Source: Apostichopus californicus (Eukaryota > Echinodermata > Holothuroidea > Aspidochirotida > Stichopodidae). From it: a stretch of DNA of 38,510 nt. Both the position numbers and the translations under genes were made by a program. The notes under the pieces are model-generated. The model did no database searches and was not told the origin of the DNA. It saw nothing but the letters and a program-made list of their open reading frames with translations. Shown piece after piece: positions 35,801 through 38,510 of this stretch (its first letter is position 1; each line of letters begins with the position of its first letter). The stretch covers positions 455-38,964 of the forward strand of contig JAIPMN010038213.1 in assembly GCA_020650975.1 (NCBI GenBank), written 5' to 3'.

Positions 35801-37242
35801 TTATGCAGTATAATATTGTAATGATTTTGGCAACATCTCCGTTTTATATTTACTTGGTAGAAGAAATGTTCTTACCCTTAACCTGGATATGTCTTCCTTT
35901 AGCTCCGTTATTTCTTGTCCGTTACTGTCCTCTTTCACCTGAGGAAGGAACATACAGAACAGGCTGTACAGTATACTAACAAATGAAGAATCGCTTGGAA
36001 TGAGGTTATCAATCTATATTTGTATTCCTAATTACACCTCGACTCATTCCCTCTTGCTTAAGTCGTCTTCAGGGGAGAATAGAGAAGGGGGGGGGGTGAA
36101 AGCAAACAGATGGAGGAATAATGAAGGAATTGCAAAATAAATTAATAAAACATGTTTACCCACATCAATTTTTGCCCTCATTCCCGCAAAACATAACTGA
36201 AAGACTTTTAGTCGTTTGTTCTCAATCTCAGATATAAAATAATAAGTTTACAAATGTTTTTGTTGATGTTATTTAACTACATCGAATCATTGATTTTTTG
36301 TAGGCGACACGCATGTGGCTTGCATCAAATCCATTCCGTTCTTAAATTCAAGTCATATTTTATGTAAAGGCATGGCTTTCAGAGATATTTGATTTTCTTT
36401 GTTGGTCTTTGTGTGTCATTATCCAGAAGATGTAAAAGGAATTCTGGTGGAGGGATCTACCAAAATGTCGAATATGTAACATTATATTAAAAGTTTGGAA
36501 TGATCTTGTCATGTCATTTTGAAGATGATATTAGTTCTCAGTCCAGCCCTAGGGTTTTCAGTGGTAATTAAGTACTTATGATCATACATTAATTGCAGTA
36601 TAATACAATATCCAATCAAATACCACATGTTCCTGAATTCACGGTAATGCACTTCAAACGTGTTATTTGAGACAATCTACGTGTTGTTGTCTTAGATTGC
36701 ATGAACCATGATTATTTATCTTCGGATGAAATGACCTAATACATGGTCTATGCGTAGAATTAAGAGTACAGGGTTATTTTTATAAATGGGCCACTGCTAC
36801 TGAAACGCTCATTTCCTTCAAAGTAGATATGGTAAAAACATTACCCGTCCTTATTTGACGTAATGTATAATGTTCTACATCTTATAATTAATTATCGGTC
36901 TAAACTATTACATATTGTGCGCAAAAGCCAATGTTTACATCAATTTACCTATTGCTTCAGTCGCGAATCTTTGTTCGCATGGTTTATTTGAAAGTTAATT
37001 TCTAAGCGGTTACTTATTAAGTTATGAGTTGACTTTTAGTTGACTTGATCTTTTAAATGATCTGGTTTTGCTTTCATATTGCAAGAATCATTTGCATTGT
37101 CCCCTTATGTAGTTTAAAATTGTAATGATTTTGCAACATCTCTATTTAATAGCTGCTTGGAAGAACAAAATATACTCACCCTTGAGCTGGATATTTCTTC
37201 CTTTTGCTCCGTTATTCGTGTTTCGTTATTGTCCTCATTCAC
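11848..37242 (-). CDS. large micro-exon gene encoding heptad-modular coiled coil (partial)
   Basis: The minus strand carries a series of very short segments, each bounded by an acceptor (TTCC(A/T)CAG or similar) and a donor (GTAAGT, GTTAGT or GTTAGA). Intact lengths are 63 bp (17 copies), 42 bp (5), 39 bp (1) and 21 bp (1), all phase 0. The 63-bp peptides share NExQITxQKEEISxLK; hydrophobic residues recur at positions 10, 17 and 20, as expected for a/d core positions, but positions 6 and 13 are mostly polar N, K or Q. The peptides are very rich in Glu, Lys and Gln, without Cys, Trp or signal sequence. If all intact exons join, they give over 440 residues of nearly continuous helix. The first exon lies right of the window, and no stop exon was identified. 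The 42-bp exon at 12554 starts with EEL like the one at 18926, which links the left exons to the array. Function unknown; a cytoskeletal rod, scaffold or receptor stalk are all possible. Confidence 0.6.
12554..12595 (-). CDS. micro-exon downstream of the array (42 bp)
   Basis: Donor GTAAGAACT; acceptor ...TCCATTACAG. The peptide is EELTRKLAKKRKLT. It is strongly basic, unlike the mixed-charge array exons. Its flanking intron is duplicated around the 21-bp exon at 11848. Confidence 0.58.
13452..13490 (-). CDS. micro-exon downstream of the array (39 bp)
   Basis: Donor GTGAGTACA; acceptor ...TTCATTGCAG. The 13-residue phase-0 peptide is DVLEAKGFEVAKK. This is the only exon that is not a multiple of 21 bp, so it would shift the heptad register by one residue. 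Its AKK end resembles the LAKK of the exon at 12554. Confidence 0.5.
13939..13969. repeat. (TCA)n-type microsatellite
   Basis: An interrupted run of ATC/TCA triplets (tcatcatcgtcatcatcat and so on) within the intron between the 39-bp exon and the array. Confidence 0.7.
14069..15985 (-). mobile_element. decayed L1/Tx1-like LINE, 5'-truncated
   Basis: Minus-strand fragments in order match the second half of a non-LTR ORF2. They are a PITLLNAD-like RT segment (about 15950), NQTGFITD (about 15885), the FLVDFEKVFDRLDWEFI palm segment (about 15750-15800), and the catalytic YADD of QYADDTTIF (15485-15496). Next come RDLTPIGRITIVKYF (about 15200) and FQFSFLHRLLSTN (about 14480). A zinc-binding tail follows, with CNTC and EESIDHLFWKC (about 14390-14450), then KHPYNFLLFNMKNYI (about 14260), ending at a TAA at 14069-14071. 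Frameshifts and stops separate the pieces, so it is dead. It lies in an intron of the micro-exon gene, on the same strand. The 5' end abuts the foldback element at about 15990. Confidence 0.85.
15999..18357. mobile_element. large foldback element with minisatellite-bearing arms
   Basis: Arms at about 16247-16462 (left) and 18064-18357 (right) are inverted copies. Each has a unique inner part, including AGGCGTTTGAAG.TACGCCAT on the left and its complement on the right, and an outer minisatellite of about 20-22 bp units (GTCCAAAATAATATGAGCAT and variants such as GTCGAAACTAATATAAGTAT). The left arm is itself duplicated: 15999-16240 is a diverged direct copy of 16247-16462. The interior of about 1.6 kb has no recognisable transposase. 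The structure resembles Foldback-type elements, whose long terminal inverted repeats contain tandem arrays. It is probably non-autonomous. Confidence 0.65.
17090..17885. mobile_element. nested inverted-repeat element inside the foldback
   Basis: Arms at 17090-17148 and 17822-17885 are nearly identical inverted copies. Both contain CCCAGGATGGTTGTGGGTAA or its complement, flanked by a poly-T/poly-A run and a GGCCGGT end. They bracket about 670 bp that is visibly richer in G and C than the surroundings. The high arm identity compared with the outer arms suggests a younger element nested within the older foldback, or an internal pair of the same element. Confidence 0.6.
18926..18967 (-). CDS. coiled-coil micro-exon 21 (42 bp)
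   Basis: Donor GTAAGTACT; acceptor ...ATTGACAG. The peptide is EELHNRDREIAVMK. It is the last copy of the tandem array on the minus strand, and its EEL start is shared with the exon at 12554. Confidence 0.72.
20125..20187 (-). CDS. coiled-coil micro-exon 20 (63 bp, TTK class)
   Basis: The donor is GTTGGTATA, slightly weaker than the usual GTTAG; the acceptor is ...ATCCACAG. The peptide opens TTEA and continues NKEEQIMVRDKEISRLK. Confidence 0.66.
20824..20886 (-). CDS. coiled-coil micro-exon 19 (63 bp, AAG acceptor)
   Basis: Donor GTTAGACCG. The acceptor is CCAAAG, while every sister copy has CAG; AG is retained but the preferred pyrimidine is lost. The peptide opens MIKA and continues KNEEQITKEGKEISRLK. 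Confidence 0.58.
21822..21863 (-). pseudogene. dead 42-bp micro-exon, both splice sites lost
   Basis: This aligns over its full 42 bp with the exons at 26155 and 30048 and still reads open as GEVKYKNIEIAGMK. The acceptor CAG has become CAT and the donor GTAAGT has become GAAAGT. It therefore should not be spliced in, yet its frame is unbroken, which suggests fairly recent inactivation. Confidence 0.6.
21996..22010 (+). repeat. poly-G tract
   Basis: A run of fifteen G in an intron of the array. A shorter run of ten G lies at 36087-36096 in the equivalent part of another unit, just after the 'gtcttcagg' landmark. Confidence 0.8.
22400..22462 (-). CDS. coiled-coil micro-exon 18 (63 bp, NNERQ class)
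   Basis: Donor GTTAGTATA; acceptor ...TTCCACAG. The peptide opens VKME and continues NNERQIGKQEEEISNLK. Met at position 3 adds a hydrophobic core position that most copies lack. Confidence 0.7.
23404..23445 (-). CDS. coiled-coil micro-exon 17 (42 bp, weak donor)
   Basis: The peptide is GKIVKRDREIAEMK and the acceptor is ...TTAACAG. The donor has become GTACTTACC where sister copies have GTAAGTACT. A GT remains, but the match to U1 snRNA is poor, so splicing may be reduced. Confidence 0.5.
23754..23816 (-). CDS. coiled-coil micro-exon 16 (63 bp, NNERQ class)
   Basis: Donor GTTAGTATA; acceptor ...TTCCACAG. The peptide opens VKTD and continues YNERQIGKQEEEISNLK. The three differences from the exon at 22400 all change amino acids and all lie at positions 3-5. 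Confidence 0.7.
24231..24293 (-). CDS. coiled-coil micro-exon 15 (63 bp, TTK class)
   Basis: Donor GTTAGAATA; acceptor ...TTCCACAG. The peptide opens TTKE and continues NKEEQIMMKDKGILGLK. Gly replaces Glu at position 16 and Arg/Ser at position 19, so helix propensity is reduced at its end. Confidence 0.66.
24922..24984 (-). CDS. coiled-coil micro-exon 14 (63 bp, VKE class)
   Basis: Donor GTAAGTTTA; acceptor ...CCTCAG. The peptide opens VKEE and continues NNKKQITEQKGEISSLK. Confidence 0.7.
26155..26196 (-). CDS. coiled-coil micro-exon 13 (42 bp)
   Basis: Donor GTAAGTACT; acceptor ...ATTGACAG. The peptide is GIVVNRDREIAEMK, which differs by one residue from the exon at 30048. Confidence 0.72.
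27030..27092 (-). CDS. coiled-coil micro-exon 12 (63 bp, TTK class)
   Basis: Donor GTTAGAATA; acceptor ...TTCCACAG. The peptide opens TTKE and continues YKEEQITKQDKELSSLK. It is identical in all 63 bases to the exon at 31042. Confidence 0.72.
27738..27800 (-). CDS. coiled-coil micro-exon 11 (63 bp, TTK class)
   Basis: Donor GTTAGATTA; acceptor ...TTCCACAG. The peptide opens TTKG and continues KKEEQLMKEGIEISRLT. It differs from its duplicate at 31751 by six bases, five of them amino-acid changing. Confidence 0.7.
28419..28481 (-). CDS. coiled-coil micro-exon 10 (63 bp, VKE class)
   Basis: Donor GTAAGTTTA; acceptor ...TTCTTCAG. The peptide opens AKEE and continues VNEKLISEQKEEISSLK. It lies at the position matching the exon at 32436 in the duplicated block but is more diverged from it. 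Confidence 0.7.
29054..29116 (-). CDS. coiled-coil micro-exon 9 (63 bp, NNERQ class)
   Basis: Acceptor ...TTCCACAG. The donor is GTTATTATA, weaker than its relatives' GTTAGTATA. The peptide opens AKTE and continues NNERQIIKQEDQISSLK. Confidence 0.62.
30048..30089 (-). CDS. coiled-coil micro-exon 8 (42 bp)
   Basis: Donor GTAAGTACT; acceptor ...ATTGACAG. The 14-residue peptide is GVVVNRDREIAEMK, exactly two heptads. With the three 63-bp exons before it, it forms a 77-residue, 11-heptad module. Confidence 0.72.
31042..31104 (-). CDS. coiled-coil micro-exon 7 (63 bp, TTK class)
   Basis: Donor GTTAGAATA; acceptor ...TTCCACAG. The peptide opens TTKE and continues YKEEQITKQDKELSSLK. All 63 bases are identical to the exon at 27030, showing recent duplication. 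Confidence 0.72.
31751..31813 (-). CDS. coiled-coil micro-exon 6 (63 bp, TTK class)
   Basis: Donor GTTAGATTA (the GTTAG type used by this class); acceptor ...TTCCACAG. The peptide opens TTKE and continues NKEEQMMKEGKEISRLT. It is the copy-2 partner of the exon at 27738. Confidence 0.7.
32436..32498 (-). CDS. coiled-coil micro-exon 5 (63 bp, VKE class)
   Basis: Donor GTAAGTATA; acceptor ...TTCTCAG with a long pyrimidine tract. The peptide opens AKED and continues NNEKQITEQKEEISRLK, close to the consensus of the whole array. Confidence 0.75.
33676..33694 (-). pseudogene. broken TTK-class micro-exon (internal deletion)
   Basis: The acceptor side of a TTK-class exon is present: the polypyrimidine context and CAG, then about 19 bp matching the exon at 31751-31813. 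The remaining about 44 bp, the donor and about 100 bp of following intron are missing. Flanking intron units on both sides align with intact copies, so a simple deletion removed them. Loss of a phase-0 exon leaves the downstream frame and heptad register unchanged. Confidence 0.6.
34297..34359 (-). CDS. coiled-coil micro-exon 4 (63 bp, VKE class)
   Basis: Donor GTAAGTATA; acceptor ...CCTCAG. The peptide opens VKEE and continues NNGKQITDQKEKISSLR. Confidence 0.72.
34969..35031 (-). CDS. coiled-coil micro-exon 3 (63 bp, VKE class)
   Basis: Donor GTAAGTATA, strong; acceptor ...CCTCAG. The peptide opens AKEE and continues YNEKQITEQKEEISKLR. It has the class consensus in its last two heptads. Confidence 0.72.
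35876..35938 (-). CDS. coiled-coil micro-exon 2 (63 bp, VKE class)
   Basis: The donor is GTAAGAACA and the acceptor follows ...CCTCAG. The peptide opens VKED and continues SNGQEITELKEDISRLR. Leu replaces the usual Gln at position 13, giving the best a/d core of the VKE class. The intron to the previous exon is long (1.2 kb) and carries a linker block also found near 19.5, 33.1 and 37.7 kb. Confidence 0.7.
37180..37242 (-). CDS. coiled-coil micro-exon 1 in window (63 bp, VKE class)
   Basis: The acceptor follows ...CCTCAG and the donor is GTGAGTATA. The peptide opens VNED and continues NNETRITEQKEEISSSR. The Leu normally at position 20 is Ser here, which weakens the last core position. It is the most upstream exon seen, and the phase-0 start requires an earlier exon beyond the window or in sequence I could not resolve. 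Confidence 0.65.
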
Positions 37243-37900
37243 CTGAGGTAGGAACATATAGAACAGGCTATACAGTAGACTACTTAACATTGAATGCGGA
37301 TCGCTCGGAATGAGGTTATCCATCTATACTTTTATCCCCAATTACCCCAAAGACTCAATTCCTCTCCTTCACTTGTCTTGAGGGAAGAATGGAGGGAATT
37401 AAAGCAAACAGATGGAGGAAATGAGGCAGGAAATGCAAAATAAATAAATAAACGTTTTCTCTCATATCTGTTTGTGCTGACATTCTTGCAAACCATTCCT
37501 GAAAGATGTTTGGTCGTCTTTTCTCACTGTCACATATAGATAATAAGTCAACAAATGAGTTGTTGATGTTAGTTAACTAAATCGAGTAATTCATCCTTTG
37601 TAGACGACACGCATGTGGCTGTAGCAAATCCGTAATTAGTTACTTATGATGATACATTAATTGCAGTATAATACAATATCCAATCAAATACCACCTGTTC
37701 CTGAATTAATGGTAATGCACTTCAAACGTGTTATTTGAGACAATCTACGTGTTGTTGTCTTAGTTTTCATGAACCATGATTATTTATCTTCTAATGAAAT
37801 GACCTAATGCATAGTCTGTGTACTATAATTAAGAGAAGAGTTATTTTATAAATGGGTCCCTGAGGCTTAAACGGTCATTCCGGGAAGACGTGTACTCGTC

Positions 37901-38380
37901 TGTTCTCACTTTCATATATAAAGATAAGTGAAAAACATATTTTTAGTGAACTTGATTCAATTTTCATCATTTATACACCAGCTTTATTCGCATGTGGGTG
38001 GTACTTACTTGGAAATCTATTGGCTGCACTTATGCTTCTAAATTCATAATATACTATTTTGAGGTGTTTTGTAATTCGACCAATGCAAAGTTCAGATACA
38101 ACATATTCCCCCGTAGTAGTCTCCCTTGCCCAATTTAAAGTAGTTCTTGGAATCACCCGCACTTGGTAGATACGTATTGGTAATCAAATGAGATTTGTCT
38201 CACAAGCGTAACACTTAAACACCCCCCACAGGGCATGGTCCGCTATCTGCACCCTCTACACGCATCTGCCAGGTGTGCAACCCTGTATTATGATATCTAT
38301 GGAGATCAAGACCGCGCATTGTTCAATCTTACAATACGACTACCTCAATAATATGTGAATGTGTAAAAGTAAGTTGGTCT
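37901..38380. other. right-hand end of the array and unique flank
   Basis: Intron-unit sequence continues to about 38035 ('ggaaatctattggctgcactta') and then stops abruptly. From there to 38380 the sequence matches nothing else in the window and no exon could be supported. It may belong to the retroelement that carries the adjoining hammerhead-like motif. Confidence 0.45.
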
Positions 38381-38411
38381 GACGTTTCGATCCTAGCAGG
38401 ATCTTCTTCAG
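38381..38411 (-). ncRNA. hammerhead-ribozyme-like motif (small Penelope type)
   Basis: On the minus strand the sequence reads CTGAAGA (fits the conserved CUGANGA box), then A, then GATCC-TGCTA-GGATC as a 5-bp stem II with a 5-base loop, then GAAAC, then the cleavage triplet GTC. Stem III is reduced to the C-G of GAAAC/GUC with no loop, as in the small hammerhead variants of Penelope-like elements reported to cleave as dimers. A short stem I is possible between GCCT and AGAC, with one mismatch. Activity is inferred from the motif only. The rest of the host element is not identifiable before the window ends. Confidence 0.65.
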
Positions 38412-38510
38412 AGGCTAAATCAATAATATGTGGTCCGTTTACAACAATGTCGAGTGAGTTTACACAGAACCCCCCCACCGAGCTTAGTTCTTTAGTATTT
38501 TATACGGCAA

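Larger units (their letters stand above)
18400..37900. repeat. tandem array of micro-exon plus intron units
   Basis: The block is built from diverged copies of an intron unit, typically 0.62-0.71 kb between neighbouring 63-bp exons. Each unit repeats the same landmarks in the same order: a segment ending 'actttcagttgacttcg', the exon, 'ccatctata', a small inverted repeat around 'gacgtttactcgtct', and 'gaccacacacatgttggtggtgctta'. A second, longer unit type carries the 42-bp exon and begins 'gaaaacaccgtcgaagtg' (near 18490, 21300, 25610 and 29505). A third linker block with 'ttttgaagatgatatcag' occurs near 19510, 33090, 36520 and partly at 37640. Open frames that recur in the introns are by-products of this repetition. 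Confidence 0.8.

Noticed and set aside
20853..37313. Plus-strand open frames overlapping the micro-exons, such as those near 32400 and 34950
   Set aside because: They are antisense shadows of the minus-strand exons. Splice signals, phase and peptide conservation all support the minus strand.
20388..38035. Apparent 15-nt exon (PIDFQ) between TGCAG and GTAAGC in 'cttacttggaaatctattggctgca'
   Set aside because: Most units have TTGC in place of CTGC, which destroys the AG acceptor, and others change the length. It is conserved only as part of the repeated intron.
1..38510. CRISPR array, operon or bacterial mobile system
   Set aside because: The repeats are diverged intron units with eukaryotic splice signals, not short identical repeats with unique spacers, and there are no bacterial gene features.

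Overview
The window is eukaryotic, AT-rich invertebrate DNA. It has canonical GT-AG splice sites, a tRNA-derived SINE head, an L1/Tx1-like LINE, foldback elements and a hammerhead-type motif of the kind carried by Penelope-like retroelements. This fits a marine invertebrate. An echinoderm, perhaps a sea cucumber, is my best guess, because the dispersed motif at 38381-38411 and the SINE head look familiar from that group. That guess rests on memory and not on a search.

Layout: 1-2363 is mostly non-coding, with a coding-like orphan fragment (844-1017), a G-rich tract (1466-1512) and a possible LINE tail. 2364-3620 is one intact, intronless plus-strand gene for a ten-helix drug/metabolite-transporter protein of the SLC35G type. 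3621-11847 is intergenic, with a SINE head (4366-4433) and a 334-bp foldback palindrome (8221-8554). From 11848 to 37242 the minus strand carries what I read as one large gene made of very short exons. Its intron at 13.5-18.9 kb has been invaded by a decayed LINE (14069-15985) and a large foldback element with minisatellite-bearing arms (15999-18357). The right edge (about 38.0-38.5 kb) leaves the array and contains the hammerhead-type motif.

The main result is the micro-exon array. Between 18.9 and 37.3 kb there are 17 intact 63-bp exons and 4 intact 42-bp exons, plus two dead copies, each inside a repeated intron unit typically about 0.7 kb long. Further downstream lie exons of 39, 42 and 21 bp. 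All are phase 0 at both ends, and all but one are exact multiples of 21 bp, which is one coiled-coil heptad (7 residues). The encoded peptides are highly charged and helical, of the pattern xxxxxNExQITxQKEEISxLK. Any exon can therefore be skipped, duplicated or deleted without changing either the reading frame or the heptad register. The array has grown by unequal duplication; a roughly 3.9-4.0 kb block was copied recently. I do not recognise the protein. Its first coding exon lies beyond the right edge, and its stop codon was not identified.
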